Below, in pieces: positions 18,327-28,966 of a DNA stretch of 64,000 nucleotides (its first letter is position 1; each line of letters starts with the position of its first letter). A program made the translations under genes and the position numbers. The stretch spans positions 26,178 through 90,177 of the forward strand of contig JAJYSY010000001.1 in NCBI GenBank assembly GCA_021793375.1, given 5' to 3'. The notes under the pieces are model-generated. The model was given only the letters and a program-made list of their open reading frames with translations. It made no database searches and was not told the origin of the DNA. The stretch comes from Bacteroidota bacterium. GTDB taxonomy: Bacteria > Bacteroidota > Bacteroidia > Flavobacteriales > Flavobacteriaceae.

Positions 18327-19481
18327 ATGAACAATTATTTTTCTTCAGACTTTAAATTAGGCGTGTTAGGAGGCGGACAATTAGGGAAAATGCTACTTTA
18401 TGAAACTCGAAAATTTGATGTGCAAACCAATGTTTTGGACCCTAATCCGGAGGCGCCTTCTAAAATATCTTGCAATTATTTTGAAGAAGGAGATCTGCTG
18501 GATTTTGATACAGTTTATAATTTTGGAAAAAAAGTGGATGTGCTTACCATCGAAATTGAGACAGTAAATGTGGAAGCATTAGAAGCATTGGAAAAAGAAA
18601 ACGTAATTGTTTATCCTTCAGCTAAAACCTTGAAAACTATTCAAGACAAAGGCGTGCAAAAAGAGTTTTATGAAAAAAATGAAATTCCCACTGCGGCTTT
18701 TAAAAATTATGCTTCAAAAGCAGAGTTGGTAAAAGATATTGAAGAAAAAAACATAGAATTTCCTTTTGTATGGAAAAGCAGAAAAGGCGGATACGATGGA
18801 AGAGGAGTAAGCGTAATAAAATCTAAGAAAGATCTTGAAAATTTAAGTGAAGATTCTTGTTTGGCAGAAAAATTAATTCCATTTAAAAATGAATTAGCAG
18901 TTGTGGTAGCAAGAAATAAAAAAGGAGAAGTAAAATCTTATCCGGTGGTAGAAATGGAATTTCATCCGGAAGCCAATCAGGTGGAATATGTGATTTGCCC
19001 TGCCAGAATTGAAGATGAAATAGCTCAAAAAGCCAGACAATTGGCTGAAAAAGTTTCTGCTTCTTTTAAGCATGTAGGATTGTTGGCGGTTGAAATGTTT
19101 CAAACACAAGAAGATGAAATATTAGTCAATGAAGTTGCTCCAAGGCCTCATAATAGTGGGCATTACAGTATTGAAGCTGCATTTACAAATCAATTTGAAC
19201 AGCATCTTAGAGCTATTTTAAATTTACCTTTGGGAAATACAGAAAGCAAAGTAGGAGGGGTGATGGTAAATTTAGTGGGAGAAGAAGGTTATGAAGGTCA
19301 AGTGCGTTATCAAAACATTGAAAAAATAATGAAACTTCCCGGAGTTACTCCGCATATTTATGGAAAGAAAATAACTCGTCCTTTTCGTAAAATGGGACAC
19401 GTGACAATTGTAAACAAAGACTTAAGTAAAGCAAGAGAAATAGCAGAGCAAGTAAAAAATACTATTAAAGTAATCAGTTAA
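18327..19481 (+). CDS. purK: 5-(carboxyamino)imidazole ribonucleotide synthase
   Basis: PurK uses ATP and bicarbonate to carboxylate aminoimidazole ribonucleotide, giving N5-CAIR in purine synthesis. The 384-residue protein has the N-terminal Rossmann-like motif 'LGVLGGGQLGKML' (about 10-22) and an ATP-grasp core ('FPFVWKSRKGGYDGRGV', 'VEMFQTQEDEILVNEVAPRPHNSGHYSIEA'). Length is normal. Its usual partner purE is not next to it; the following gene, 10 bases away, is a polysaccharide-deacetylase-like protein. purE would be expected elsewhere in the genome. Confidence 0.95.
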   Translation: MNNYFSSDFKLGVLGGGQLGKMLLYETRKFDVQTNVLDPNPEAPSKISCNYFEEGDLLDFDTVYNFGKKVDVLTIEIETVNVEALEALEKENVIVYPSAKTLKTIQDKGVQKEFYEKNEIPTAAFKNYASKAELVKDIEEKNIEFPFVWKSRKGGYDGRGVSVIKSKKDLENLSEDSCLAEKLIPFKNELAVVVARNKKGEVKSYPVVEMEFHPEANQVEYVICPARIEDEIAQKARQLAEKVSASFKHVGLLAVEMFQTQEDEILVNEVAPRPHNSGHYSIEAAFTNQFEQHLRAILNLPLGNTESKVGGVMVNLVGEEGYEGQVRYQNIEKIMKLPGVTPHIYGKKITRPFRKMGHVTIVNKDLSKAREIAEQVKNTIKVIS

Positions 19482-19491
19482 AAGAATAGTT

Positions 19492-20775
19492 ATGATTCTG
19501 ATATTTACACAAAAAATAACGACGCGAAAAAAATATATTTTTAATCAAATATTTGGTGAAATATTAGGATTGGAATTAAAAATTACTTCAAAAATAGAAG
19601 AGTTTATTGCTTGCAAAGAATTGAAGTTTTCCTACGGAAAAAGTCGAATGGGAAATGAGTTGTTTGTAGAATCTATAGGATTGTTAAATAAACAAGGAAT
19701 TTCAGATATAGAAATTGAGGTCAAAAAATGGGAGGATGTTCCATGTTTTTTTGAAGTAGGAGAAAAAAGTGATCTCCCTTTTGATATTTTTTCAGCAGCT
19801 TTTTATATGCTTTCTCGATATGAGGAATACTTACCTCATGTTAAAAATGAAAACAATAATTTTCCGGCAACAGAGAGTTTAGCTTTTAAACATAAATTCT
19901 TATCTCGTCCGGTGGTAGATATTTGGACACATAAGTTTAAAATAATTCTACAAAAACATTTTCCGGAGATTAAACTTCCCACAAGAAAATTTACAACAGA
20001 AAATATTCTTTCTGTTGCAGAAGTTTATAAATACAATAAAAAAGGATTGATGCGTAATCTTGGCGGAGGAATAAGAGATTTATTTCAACTAAGATTTAAA
20101 GAGATTTTTGAAAGAATAAGAACCCAACTTTTTTGGGCACAAGATCCTTATGATGTTTATAGAGAATTACTACAGTTTAGTAAACAGCAAAAAATAAGAT
20201 GGAAATTTATGTTTCAGTTGAGTGATTACTCTAAATATGATAAGAATATAGATCATAATAGATTGGCTTATCAAGCACAGATAAAATCATTGGGAGATTA
20301 CGGGAAAATCGGTTTATTGATTGGTTATGAGGCAACTTATAAATTGAAACCGCTAAGAAAAGAAAAAAAACGTTGGGAAAATATAGCCAATCAAGAACTT
20401 GAAATGGCTTTGACTAATGATCATGGAATTAATCTACCGGATTTATACAATAATTTTGACGCGATAGAAATAGCAAATGATTATTCTATGGGGTTTGTAG
20501 ATAAGATTGGATTTAGAGCAGGAACTTGTACTTCTTTTTTGTATTATGATTTAAAACTCGAACGAATTTCTCCTTTAAAAATACATCCTACTGCATTTAA
20601 TAGTGAAGCTTTCAGGCCTCGATCTTTTTTTGAAGTAAAAACTGTTTTAGAAAGAATTAAAGCCGATGTAAAAGAAGTAGGCGGAGAGTTGATAATGCTT
20701 TATAAAAACACTGATTTTGTAGAAGGAAAAAGAAAAGAAAAGTTTTTGCAGATTTTAGAAAAGATGAATGATTAA
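19492..20775 (+). CDS. polysaccharide deacetylase family-like protein (DUF7033)
   Basis: A 427-residue protein that resembles the long deacetylase-like proteins of flavobacteria with an N-terminal DUF7033 region ('LPFDIFSAAFYMLSRYEEYL', 'RPVVDIWTHKFK'). The second half keeps 'KKGLMRNLGGGIRDL', 'NDYSMGFVDKIGFRAGTCTSF' and 'YDLKLE', landmarks of the family. The classical metal-binding motifs of NodB-type deacetylases (paired Asp, then HSxxHP) are not visible, so catalysis is doubtful. No signal peptide or transmembrane segment is seen. It follows purK by 10 bases. Confidence 0.7.
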   Translation: MILIFTQKITTRKKYIFNQIFGEILGLELKITSKIEEFIACKELKFSYGKSRMGNELFVESIGLLNKQGISDIEIEVKKWEDVPCFFEVGEKSDLPFDIFSAAFYMLSRYEEYLPHVKNENNNFPATESLAFKHKFLSRPVVDIWTHKFKIILQKHFPEIKLPTRKFTTENILSVAEVYKYNKKGLMRNLGGGIRDLFQLRFKEIFERIRTQLFWAQDPYDVYRELLQFSKQQKIRWKFMFQLSDYSKYDKNIDHNRLAYQAQIKSLGDYGKIGLLIGYEATYKLKPLRKEKKRWENIANQELEMALTNDHGINLPDLYNNFDAIEIANDYSMGFVDKIGFRAGTCTSFLYYDLKLERISPLKIHPTAFNSEAFRPRSFFEVKTVLERIKADVKEVGGELIMLYKNTDFVEGKRKEKFLQILEKMND

Positions 20776-20832
20776 AAAATCAATCAATAGAATTCTTTCT
20801 TAATAAAAACAAATAAAAAAATTAGATTCAAA

Positions 20833-22110
20833 TCAATATCCATATTTGTTTTTCCAGCGCAGTTTTAAAAATTGACGAAGAACTTTTTCTCGTTTGTTAT
20901 CTCCGGGTTGAAAGAAAGAATTTCCTTTGATTTCTTCAGGTAAAAACTCAGCATTTACAAAACCTCCTTCATAATCGTGGGCATATTTATAATTTTCTCC
21001 ATATCCCAGATCTTTCATCAGTTTGGTAGGGGCATTTCTAATAGGTAAAGGAACAGATAAATCTCCTGTTTTTCTGACCATTTGTTGGGCTTTATTTATC
21101 GCCATATAACTGCTGTTGCTCTTAGGAGAAGTAGCTAAATAAATCGCACATTGACTCAAAACAATTCTGGCTTCAGGATATCCTATGGTAGTTACGGCTT
21201 GAAAAGTGTTGTTGGCCATTACCAGAGCAGTTGGATTTGCCAAACCTATATCTTCACTTGCTAAAATTAATAATCTTCTGGCAATAAATTTTAAATCCTC
21301 TCCGCCTTCAATCATTCTGGCAAGCCAATAAACCGCTGCATTGGGATCACTCCCACGAATAGATTTGATAAAAGCAGAGATAATATCATAATGTTGTTCT
21401 CCGGTTTTATCATACCTCACCGTGTTTTGTTGAACTTTTTTGGTTACTAATTCATCGGTGATTACAATAGAATCCGTATTTTCAGAAAGAACAATCAACT
21501 CAAAAATATTTAGCAGTTTTCGAGCATCTCCACTGCTGAGTCGTAATAAAGCATGGGTTTCTTTTAATTCTATTTTCTTTTGAGAAATTATTTCATCTTC
21601 TTGAATAGCTTTGTCTAATAAAGCTAATAAATCTTCTTTGCTAAAAGAATTTAAAGTATATACCTGACAGCGTGACAATAAAGCAGGAATAACTTCAAAA
21701 CTCGGATTTTCTGTAGTAGCTCCAATCAAAGTTATCCAACCTTTTTCTACTGCGCCCAACAGCGAATCTTGTTGAGATTTGCTAAAACGATGAATTTCAT
21801 CTATGAATAAAATAGGGTTTTTTGTCGTAAATAAATTATCCTTTTTCTTTGCTTGGTTAATTACTTCCCTAACTTCTTTTACACCACTATTAATCGCACT
21901 TAAAGTAAAAAAAGGACGTTTGGTTTCGTTGGCAATAATATGTGCTAAAGTAGTTTTTCCTACTCCGGGAGGACCCCAGAAAATAAGAGAAGGAATAAGG
22001 TCATTCTTCAATTGTGTTCGCAAAGGACCATTCTCGCCTACAAGATGTTGTTGACTGAGATAATCTTTTAAAGTTTTTGGACGTAATCTTTCTGCTAAAG
22101 GTTTATTCAT
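20833..22110 (-). CDS. rarA: replication-associated recombination protein A (AAA+ ATPase)
   Basis: RarA (MgsA) is a clamp-loader-like ATPase that acts at stalled replication forks. From the ATG at 22110 the product is 425 residues and starts [20 protein letters not shown], the usual N-terminus of the family; a start 10 codons upstream adds unrelated residues. Walker A is [10 protein letters not shown], Walker [10 protein letters not shown], sensor 1 GATTENPSF, arginine finger region ALLSRCQVY. The C-terminal tetramerisation part (from '[21 protein letters not shown]') is complete. It is convergent with the purK unit and divergent from the rhomboid gene. Confidence 0.93.
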   Translation of the reverse strand: MNKPLAERLRPKTLKDYLSQQHLVGENGPLRTQLKNDLIPSLIFWGPPGVGKTTLAHIIANETKRPFFTLSAINSGVKEVREVINQAKKKDNLFTTKNPILFIDEIHRFSKSQQDSLLGAVEKGWITLIGATTENPSFEVIPALLSRCQVYTLNSFSKEDLLALLDKAIQEDEIISQKKIELKETHALLRLSSGDARKLLNIFELIVLSENTDSIVITDELVTKKVQQNTVRYDKTGEQHYDIISAFIKSIRGSDPNAAVYWLARMIEGGEDLKFIARRLLILASEDIGLANPTALVMANNTFQAVTTIGYPEARIVLSQCAIYLATSPKSNSSYMAINKAQQMVRKTGDLSVPLPIRNAPTKLMKDLGYGENYKYAHDYEGGFVNAEFLPEEIKGNSFFQPGDNKREKVLRQFLKLRWKNKYGY

Positions 22111-22274
22111 AACAGCAAAAATAAGATTTGTAAATGACATATTAGCATAGAAATATCTTGGTATTTGTTTTGCGCTAAAACATTAAGATTTTTTAATTCT
22201 TATAAAGTTGTTTTTTACAATTCTTTAAAAATCGAAAATACTTGTTTATATTTTATCGTATTTTAAAATAATCC

Positions 22275-23033
22275 ATGAACACTTCAAAACCTCTTACTTT
22301 TTCTGCTGCGGTATATATTTATCCAATTTTATTAGTGTTGATGATATGGATTGTTTTTTGGATAGAACAAAGCTTTGGAGTAAATTTAAGAGCTTGGGGA
22401 ATTAAACCAAGAGAGTTGATAGGTTTAAGAGGAATATTTTTCTCTCCTTTTTTACACGGAGGTACCACACATCTTTTAAGTAATTCTTTGCCTTTATTAT
22501 TGTTGAGTTTGGCGTTGTTTTATTTTTATAGAGGAATTGCTTTTAATGTTATTGTACTTGGCGGAATATTAACTGGGCTTTTAACTTGGATGATAGGTAG
22601 AGGAGGATCTGTGCATATTGGCGCCAGTGGAGTAGTTTATTTATTGGCGAGTTTTTTGTTTTTTAAAGGAATTTGGTCAAAGAATATGCGACTTATAGCA
22701 GTTTCTTTGGTGGTAGTTTTTATTTATGGAAGTTTGATATGGGGCGTTTTTCCAGGAAAACCTAAAATCTCTTGGGAGGGTCATTTATCAGGTTTTGTAA
22801 GCGGGATAATATTTGCTTTATATTATAGAAAATATAAGCTGATGATTGATGAAAACAATCCAAGAAAAAAAATCTTATCTAAAAGAGAAAAAGAATTTTT
22901 AAAACATTTTGATGAAGATGGAAATTTTGTTCCCACTTCAGAATGGAAAAAAAGAGAAGCAGAACAAAAGCAATCCAATACTCTTGATGCAGAAATTACT
23001 TATCAATATATAACAAAGAAAAAGAAAAGATAA
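22275..23033 (+). CDS. rhomboid family intramembrane serine protease
   Basis: A 252-residue protein with about six membrane segments in the first 190 residues and a charged cytosolic tail. The rhomboid catalytic dyad is visible: Ser118 in GASG and His170 in WEGHLSG. 'FLHGGTTHLLSN' at 60-70 carries the conserved His and Asn of helix 2. Such proteases cut single-pass membrane proteins inside the bilayer; the substrate here is unknown. The stop is two bases from the convergent rlmB stop, with no terminator between them. Confidence 0.9.
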   Translation: MNTSKPLTFSAAVYIYPILLVLMIWIVFWIEQSFGVNLRAWGIKPRELIGLRGIFFSPFLHGGTTHLLSNSLPLLLLSLALFYFYRGIAFNVIVLGGILTGLLTWMIGRGGSVHIGASGVVYLLASFLFFKGIWSKNMRLIAVSLVVVFIYGSLIWGVFPGKPKISWEGHLSGFVSGIIFALYYRKYKLMIDENNPRKKILSKREKEFLKHFDEDGNFVPTSEWKKREAEQKQSNTLDAEITYQYITKKKKR

Positions 23034-23035
23034 TT

Positions 23036-23767
23036 TTAAACTGTTTTCTGCCTGACTGCTTCATACAAGAAAAGTGCACAAGCCACAGAAACATTTAAAG
23101 AATCTGTTTTTCCTAAAATTGGAAGTTTTGCTTGCGAATCGCTCATTTTTAATAAAGCTTTAGAAACTCCTTTTCCTTCGCTGCCCATAATTACAGCAGT
23201 GGGTTTTTTGAAATCTACTTCATATAAAGAAGAGTTTGCTTTTTCTGAAGCCGCAATCACCTGAACAGCATAAGATTTTAATAAAAATATTGCATCTTTC
23301 AAATGATCAGTTTTACAAATAGGAATATTAAAAATAGCTCCTGCAGAAGTTTTTACCGCTTGCTCGTTTATGGCAGCACTTCCTTGTTTGGGAATAATAA
23401 TCGCATCTGCTCCGGAACATTCTGCAGATCTTACAATAGCACCAAAATTTCTAACATCAGAAACTTCATCCAACAATACAAATAAAGGAGTGGAGTTTTT
23501 TTCAATTATTTCTTCGATAATATTTTCCAAACGCTGTGTTTTAATAGGAGAAATTTTAGCCACAACTCCTTGGTGATTTCCCGAAACCATATGATTTAGT
23601 TTTTGGAAAGGAACAAAAGAAGTAGGAATATTAGCTTGATGAATTTTTGCAATAAGCTTTGAAATTCCCGGATTTTCCAAACCTCTTTGAAAAAAAACTT
23701 TATCGATTTCTTGTCCGCTGTTTAAAGCTTCTTCCAAACTGTGGATACCAAATATAGTTGCGCTCAT
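23036..23767 (-). CDS. rlmB: 23S rRNA (guanosine-2'-O)-methyltransferase RlmB
   Basis: A SpoU-class (SPOUT) methyltransferase that in its best-known relatives methylates the 2'-O of G2251 in 23S rRNA. The 243-residue protein has the small substrate-binding domain (1-75: 'IFGIHSLEEALNSG') and the knotted domain. The three SPOUT motifs are 'DEVSDVRNFGAIVRSAE' , 'VIMGSEGKGVSKALL' and 'LNVSVACALFLYEAVR'. Length is typical. I assign RlmB rather than TrmH by the extra N-terminal domain. The nearest minus-strand neighbour upstream is the BamA/TamA-like gene, 100 bases away. Confidence 0.9.
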   Translation of the reverse strand: MSATIFGIHSLEEALNSGQEIDKVFFQRGLENPGISKLIAKIHQANIPTSFVPFQKLNHMVSGNHQGVVAKISPIKTQRLENIIEEIIEKNSTPLFVLLDEVSDVRNFGAIVRSAECSGADAIIIPKQGSAAINEQAVKTSAGAIFNIPICKTDHLKDAIFLLKSYAVQVIAASEKANSSLYEVDFKKPTAVIMGSEGKGVSKALLKMSDSQAKLPILGKTDSLNVSVACALFLYEAVRQKTV

Positions 23768-23867
23768 AAAATTAAATCTATTTTTTCTACAGAAAATTAA
23801 AAAGCTAAATATAAACTATAAAATAAACCTTAGAGATTAAAAATAAATAATTTTTTAAAGAAGAAAA

Positions 23868-25613
23868 TTAAAAAGAAGCAATTAAGCTGATATGAACTTT
23901 GGTATTTTCAAACTTAAAAGATTCGCCATCAGATTTTCCGTTGGCAAAAGCAAGATTTAATAAACCGGCTTTGGTTTGTAAACCCAATCCAAAACCTATT
24001 CCGTAAAGGTTATTTTTTTCGTTTTGAACATCGTTTTTTAAATGTGCATAATCTATAATGCTGTGAGCGTATAAACTTGGAGATAATAAAAACCTATATT
24101 CCGATTGAATTCCACTAAAAAAAGAGGCGCTCAAACTATTTTCTTCAAAACCTCTAACAGAATGAACTCCGCCAAATCTAAAAAGTTCATTAGAAATATA
24201 ATTGTCAGAAAAAAGAACAGAAACATCGCTCGAAACATAAATACTATTGCGATAATCTATATTAAAAATATGTGCTCCGGAAAAAACAACATTTTGTTGA
24301 TTGCTTTTTTCAGCTTCTCTGTCTCTTTGTCCAAAACCTATGGTGAAATTTAAATCTGTTTGAATGGGGAAAAGCGGATTTTCTGTGTTTCTGTCTAAAT
24401 AATTTCCACCAAAAGTGATAAAATAAGCATCAAAACTATCAAAGTTTTGTCCGATAAGACTTGAATTATCTTTTAATAAATCTGTAGAAGAAGTGTTTTT
24501 ATAACCGGATTCTATTTCCCATTTAGAATTGATTTGATAATTTAATTTAGCAGATTGACTGTTGGTGGTATAAGAAGAATCTTGTTTGAATAAATCCAAT
24601 TCTAATTTTACTCCAAAAGGAGTAGAAAAAATATAAGGTAATTTTAATTGGGTATTAAAATGCTGTTGATTTGTTCCAGTATTTTTATAATGAATAGCTA
24701 AGGATTCTCCATAATTTAAATTGTTGACTAAGCTTAAAGAAATATCTCCGTCCAACTGAAAATTCCCGGTTTCTTCATCGGTAGAAAAACCTAAAAAACC
24801 TTCAAAATTATTACTGTTTTTCTTTTCGAGATACAGATATAAAACTGTTTGGTCTTTTGTAAACAACACTTCCGGATTTCGAGGAACATTTACAAAATTT
24901 AGATTCTTCAAATCCAATACTTTCTTATCTAATTTGGTTTTATTAAAAACTTGTCCTTTTTTTATTCTGATAAAGTTTTTAATATAAGACTTCGGAAATT
25001 TCTCATAACCTTTTATGGTGATGCTATCTACCAATCGCTGATTAGAAATATCAATATGAAGATTAGCTATCAGTTGATTTTCTTTATCTAATGCTAAATC
25101 GATTAATTTTAAATTGCTAAAAGGTTTTCCTTCATTAATAAAAATGTCATTTAATTTTTGCAGAGTTTCTTCTGCTTTTGTAAAAGGGATAATAAAATAA
25201 TCTGTAGTGTTTTTTACGCCTATTTTTTGTAGCTGTTTTGTAGATAGCTGATCAGAAGAATAAAAAACTTTAATGTCATTTTGTTTTTTATTTAAATTTA
25301 AAGTAGTGGTGTAAACAGAGTCTTTTATTTTTTGCAAAGGAGTGGATTGGATGTTGATATATCCAATTCTTTCTAATTTTTTAAAAGTATGCTTGACTTC
25401 TTTTTGAATAGAAGAGAAAGAAGGGTGATCTGACTTATATTTTAAGTCCTCAATTATTTTTGTTTCAGTAGAATCTTTTCCTTTAATAAATAAAGAGAGA
25501 TTCTGCGTGTACAGTTGACAACAGCATAAGAAAAAAAACAGCAGAGAAAATATGTTTTTATACAGACTCAATATAGTGAAGAAATAAAGATTTTTGTCAA
25601 AAGACAAGCTCAA
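23868..25613 (-). CDS. BamA/TamA-like outer membrane protein (Omp85 superfamily)
   Basis: A 581-residue protein with an N-terminal hydrophobic export signal (about 18-36), POTRA-like domains (about 60-260, for example 'LVDSITIKGYEKFPKSYIKNFIRIKKGQVFN') and a C-terminal 16-strand-type barrel region (260-581) with alternating polar and hydrophobic strands. 'FRFGGVHSVRGFEENSL' is the conserved VRGF/Y motif of Omp85 proteins, and the chain ends in Phe, as expected for barrel insertion. It is shorter than BamA itself, so it is probably an accessory Omp85 protein. Exact role unknown. Confidence 0.85.
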   Translation of the reverse strand: MSLSFDKNLYFFTILSLYKNIFSLLFFFLCCCQLYTQNLSLFIKGKDSTETKIIEDLKYKSDHPSFSSIQKEVKHTFKKLERIGYINIQSTPLQKIKDSVYTTTLNLNKKQNDIKVFYSSDQLSTKQLQKIGVKNTTDYFIIPFTKAEETLQKLNDIFINEGKPFSNLKLIDLALDKENQLIANLHIDISNQRLVDSITIKGYEKFPKSYIKNFIRIKKGQVFNKTKLDKKVLDLKNLNFVNVPRNPEVLFTKDQTVLYLYLEKKNSNNFEGFLGFSTDEETGNFQLDGDISLSLVNNLNYGESLAIHYKNTGTNQQHFNTQLKLPYIFSTPFGVKLELDLFKQDSSYTTNSQSAKLNYQINSKWEIESGYKNTSSTDLLKDNSSLIGQNFDSFDAYFITFGGNYLDRNTENPLFPIQTDLNFTIGFGQRDREAEKSNQQNVVFSGAHIFNIDYRNSIYVSSDVSVLFSDNYISNELFRFGGVHSVRGFEENSLSASFFSGIQSEYRFLLSPSLYAHSIIDYAHLKNDVQNEKNNLYGIGFGLGLQTKAGLLNLAFANGKSDGESFKFENTKVHISLIASF

Positions 25614-25919
25614 AAATAAGAAGAAGCAAAAGAATATAGTTGAAAAAGAGAAAAAATCATGAATAAATTAGAATTAATTCATTTTTTTTGATGAGTTTTG
25701 CATTTTTAAATGTAAAAATAGTTTGCAATAGACTATGAAAAAGCAGGAAAATAAATAATTAATAAAGTTGAGACACACTTGTTTAGGCGTCTTTTTGATA
25801 GAAAAGCAAATAATTTGAAAAATTAATAAAGTAAAGTTTGAAAACTTGAAATATCTTTTTACATTTGCAAACCCTAAAAATAGGGAAAATATAATTAATG
25901 ATATTAGTGTAAGTACATT
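25614..25919. other. intergenic region upstream of rpsL
   Basis: A 306-base divergent region. The right end holds the promoter of the ribosomal cluster (25837-25867) and a 50-base leader. From 25614 to 25836 it is AT-rich; I see no open frame and no strong hairpin, and no clear promoter for the Omp85 gene. Confidence 0.55.
25837..25867 (+). promoter_or_regulatory. main promoter of the ribosomal protein cluster
   Basis: TTTG (25837-25840), 19 bases, TACATTTG (25860-25867), a full match to the Bacteroidota consensus, 52 bases ahead of the rpsL ATG. Confidence 0.75.
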
Positions 25920-26294
25920 ATGCCAACAATTTCACAGTTAGTAAGAAAAGGAAGGACTCGTCCAACTACCAAAAGTAAATCGGTAGCTCTGGAGTCATGT
26001 CCACAGAAACGTGGAGTGTGTACTCGTGTATATACAACCACACCAAAGAAGCCAAACTCTGCTATGCGTAAAGTCGCAAGGGTGCGTTTGACTAATGGAA
26101 AAGAAGTCAACGCTTATATCCCAGGAGAGGGTCATAACCTTCAAGAGCACTCAATCGTATTGGTTAGAGGGGGGAGAGTGAAAGACTTACCTGGAGTTCG
26201 ATATCACATTGTTCGTGGTGCATTAGATACTGCGGGAGTGGAAGGTCGAGGACAGAGACGTTCAAAGTATGGGACTAAACGCCCTAAAAAATAA
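25920..26294 (+). CDS. rpsL: 30S ribosomal protein S12
   Basis: S12 lies at the decoding centre and controls tRNA selection. The 124-residue protein is complete and standard: [12 protein letters not shown] at the start, '[24 protein letters not shown]' in the middle (shown here in part only) and [11 protein letters not shown] at the end. The Lys in TTPKKPNS is the wild-type residue at the site where streptomycin-resistance changes arise. First gene of the str-S10-spc-alpha cluster, directly behind its promoter; rpsG follows after 66 bases. Confidence 0.97.
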   Translation: MPTISQLVRKGRTRPTTKSKSVALESCPQKRGVCTRVYTTTPKKPNSAMRKVARVRLTNGKEVNAYIPGEGHNLQEHSIVLVRGGRVKDLPGVRYHIVRGALDTAGVEGRGQRRSKYGTKRPKK

Positions 26295-26360
26295 TTTCGA
26301 GTTGAACGTTAGAGTTACGTTTGGCGCGAAGCTGAAAAGATTAACCTATTAAATGAAGTA

Positions 26361-26837
26361 ATGAGAAAAACAATAGCCGAAAAACGAGCACTTCTGCCGG
26401 ATCCTAAATTTGAAGATCAGCTTGTTACCCGTTTTGTTAACATGATGATGTTGCACGGTAAGAAGTCATTATCATTCAAAATCTTTTATGATATGATCGA
26501 TATCGTAGAAGAGAAAAAAGAAGACGACGAAAAAACTGCGCTTGAAGTGTGGAAAGAAGCATTGTCTAATGTGATGCCGCATGTTGAAGTGCGTAGTAGA
26601 CGTGTAGGAGGAGCAACTTTCCAAATTCCTACTCAAATTCGTCCAGACCGTAAAGTGTCAACTGCAATGAAATGGTTGATTCAAGCTGCGAGAAAACGTA
26701 ATGAAAAATCAATGTCCGCTAAACTTGCAGCGGAAGTATTGGCTGCAGCAAAAGAAGAAGGTGCAGCTGTGAAAAAGCGTGTAGATACGCATCGTATGGC
26801 GGAAGCAAATAAAGCATTCTCTCACTTTAGATTCTAA
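26361..26837 (+). CDS. rpsG: 30S ribosomal protein S7
   Basis: S7 starts assembly of the 30S head by binding the 3' domain of 16S rRNA. The 158-residue product matches the family: '[17 protein letters not shown]', '[21 protein letters not shown]', and the C-terminal '[16 protein letters not shown]'. Length is normal. The stop lies 6 bases before fusA. As in the other ribosomal genes here, the sequence before the ATG is A-rich without a Shine-Dalgarno motif. Confidence 0.97.
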   Translation: MRKTIAEKRALLPDPKFEDQLVTRFVNMMMLHGKKSLSFKIFYDMIDIVEEKKEDDEKTALEVWKEALSNVMPHVEVRSRRVGGATFQIPTQIRPDRKVSTAMKWLIQAARKRNEKSMSAKLAAEVLAAAKEEGAAVKKRVDTHRMAEANKAFSHFRF

Positions 26838-26843
26838 AATAAA

Positions 26844-28955
26844 ATGGCACAACGCGATTTAAAATATACAAGAAATATTGGTATAGCCGCTCACATTGAC
26901 GCGGGAAAAACAACAACCACAGAAAGAATATTGTTTTACACCGGGATTAACCATAAGATTGGTGAAACTCACGACGGTGCAGCGACGATGGACTGGATGG
27001 AGCAAGAGCAGGAAAGAGGTATTACGATTACTTCTGCTGCTACGCACTGTAAGTGGATGTTTAAAGATCAAGAATACACGGTAAATATTATTGATACGCC
27101 GGGACACGTTGACTTTACAGTAGAAGTAGAGCGTTCTTTACGTGTTTTAGATGGGATGATTGCACTTTTTAGTGCTGCAGACGGAGTTGAGCCGCAGTCA
27201 GAAACGGTTTGGCGTCAAGCTGATAAATATAAAGTTCCTCGTATTGGATTTGCCAACAAGATGGACCGTGAAGGGGCAGACTTGTTTGAAGTATGTAAAC
27301 AGATTGAGGAAATGTTAGGAGGAAATCCTGTGCCATTGCAAGTTCCGATTGGATCAGGGCTTGATTTTAGAGGTGTGGTAGATTTGATTTCTAATAAAGC
27401 TATCGTTTGGAATGATGAGGATTTTGGAATGACTTTCGAAGAGATTGAAATTCCGGAAGATTTAAAAGCAGACGTAAAAGAATACAGAGGGAAATTGATT
27501 GAAGCTGTAGCGGAGTATGATGAAGAATTGTTAGAGAAATTCTTTGAAGATGAAAACTCTATTACAGAAGATGAAATTATCAATGCATTGCGTGCAGCAA
27601 CTATTGATATGTCTATTATTCCAATGCTTTGTGGGTCTTCTTTTAAAAATAAAGGGGTGCAGGCGTTGTTGGATGCTGTAATGCGTTATTTGCCTTCTCC
27701 GCTTGATGTAGAGGCAATTGAAGGAACTAATCCGGATTCAGGAGAAACTGAAACTCGTATTCCGGATGTGAAATCTCCTTTCTCAGCTTTAGCATTTAAG
27801 ATTGCTACAGATCCATTTGTTGGTCGTTTAGCTTTCTTTAGAGTTTATTCCGGTGCGCTTGATGCAGGTTCTTATGTTTATAACGCACGTGCAGGAAAAA
27901 GAGAAAGAATTTCAAGAATGTATCAAATGCACTCTAATAAGCAAGAGCCAATCGATAGAATCGAGGCTGGAGATATTGGAGCTGCAGTTGGATTTAAAGA
28001 TATTAAAACAGGAGATACCTTAACTGATGTGGATCACCCAATCGTATTAGAATCCATTACTTTCCCTGATCCGGTTATCGGTATCGCTGTAGAGCCTAAA
28101 ACTAAGGCAGATGTTGATAAGCTTGGAGCAGCTTTAGGAAAACTTGCAGAAGAAGATCCTACTTTCCAGGTTAAAACAGATGAGACTTCAGGTCAAACTA
28201 TAATCTCAGGAATGGGAGAGCTTCATATCGAAGTTTTAATCGACCGTTTAAAGAGAGAGTTTAAAGTTGAAGTAAATGAAGGTGAGCCGAGAGTAGAGTA
28301 TAAAGAGGCTGTTACTAAAACTACTGAGCACAGAGAAACTTATAAGAAACAAACTGGAGGTAGAGGTAAATTTGCTGATATCGTTTTTGAGATGGGGCCG
28401 GTAGATGAAGACTTTGAAGAAAAAGGAATTCAGTTTGTTGATGAAATTAAAGGAGGAAGAATTCCTAAGGAATTTATCCCTTCAGTTAAGAAAGGTTTCG
28501 AAGATGCAATGAAAAATGGTCCGCTTGCAGGATTCCAGATGGATACCTTGAAAATTGTATTGAAAGATGGATCTTTCCACGCAGTTGACTCTGATCAGTT
28601 GTCTTTTGAGCTTGCAGCAAAATTAGGATATAGAGCAGCAGCCAAAGCAGCGGGGGCTATTGTATTGGAGCCTATAATGAAGATAGAAGTTGTAACTCCG
28701 GAAGAAAACATGGGAGATATCGTAGGAGACTTAAACAGACGTAGAGGTCAAGTAAATGATATGTCAGATCGTTCTGGAGCAAAAATTATAAAAGCTGATG
28801 TTCCTTTATCAGAAATGTTTGGATATGTAACCACATTAAGAACATTGTCATCAGGAAGAGCAACATCTACAATGGAGTTTTCTCACTACGCAGAAACGCC
28901 TCCAAATATTCAAGAGGAAATTATTAAAGCAGAAATTGGCGCTAACAACGAATAA
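26844..28955 (+). CDS. fusA: elongation factor G
   Basis: EF-G is the GTPase that moves tRNA and mRNA through the ribosome. At 703 residues it has the normal five-domain layout. The G domain shows AHIDAGKTT at 16-24, the switch region '[18 protein letters not shown]', DTPGH and NKMD; domain IV and the C-terminal domain V follow ('[15 protein letters not shown]'). It sits between rpsG and rpsJ. The usual next gene, tuf, is absent, so EF-Tu must be encoded elsewhere, as is common in this phylum. Confidence 0.97.
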   Translation: MAQRDLKYTRNIGIAAHIDAGKTTTTERILFYTGINHKIGETHDGAATMDWMEQEQERGITITSAATHCKWMFKDQEYTVNIIDTPGHVDFTVEVERSLRVLDGMIALFSAADGVEPQSETVWRQADKYKVPRIGFANKMDREGADLFEVCKQIEEMLGGNPVPLQVPIGSGLDFRGVVDLISNKAIVWNDEDFGMTFEEIEIPEDLKADVKEYRGKLIEAVAEYDEELLEKFFEDENSITEDEIINALRAATIDMSIIPMLCGSSFKNKGVQALLDAVMRYLPSPLDVEAIEGTNPDSGETETRIPDVKSPFSALAFKIATDPFVGRLAFFRVYSGALDAGSYVYNARAGKRERISRMYQMHSNKQEPIDRIEAGDIGAAVGFKDIKTGDTLTDVDHPIVLESITFPDPVIGIAVEPKTKADVDKLGAALGKLAEEDPTFQVKTDETSGQTIISGMGELHIEVLIDRLKREFKVEVNEGEPRVEYKEAVTKTTEHRETYKKQTGGRGKFADIVFEMGPVDEDFEEKGIQFVDEIKGGRIPKEFIPSVKKGFEDAMKNGPLAGFQMDTLKIVLKDGSFHAVDSDQLSFELAAKLGYRAAAKAAGAIVLEPIMKIEVVTPEENMGDIVGDLNRRRGQVNDMSDRSGAKIIKADVPLSEMFGYVTTLRTLSSGRATSTMEFSHYAETPPNIQEEIIKAEIGANNE

Positions 28956-28966
28956 GAGCAATTAAA

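Noticed and set aside
20041..20100. Idea that the deacetylase-like gene is a decaying pseudogene
   Set aside because: The frame is intact over 427 codons, and as far as I recall flavobacterial homologues in general lack the canonical NodB motif, so the missing motif is not a sign of recent decay in this strain.
25614..25836. Search for an RNA leader or riboswitch ahead of the ribosomal cluster
   Set aside because: The DNA is AT-rich with no stable hairpin or recognisable leader motif, and it lies upstream of the predicted promoter.
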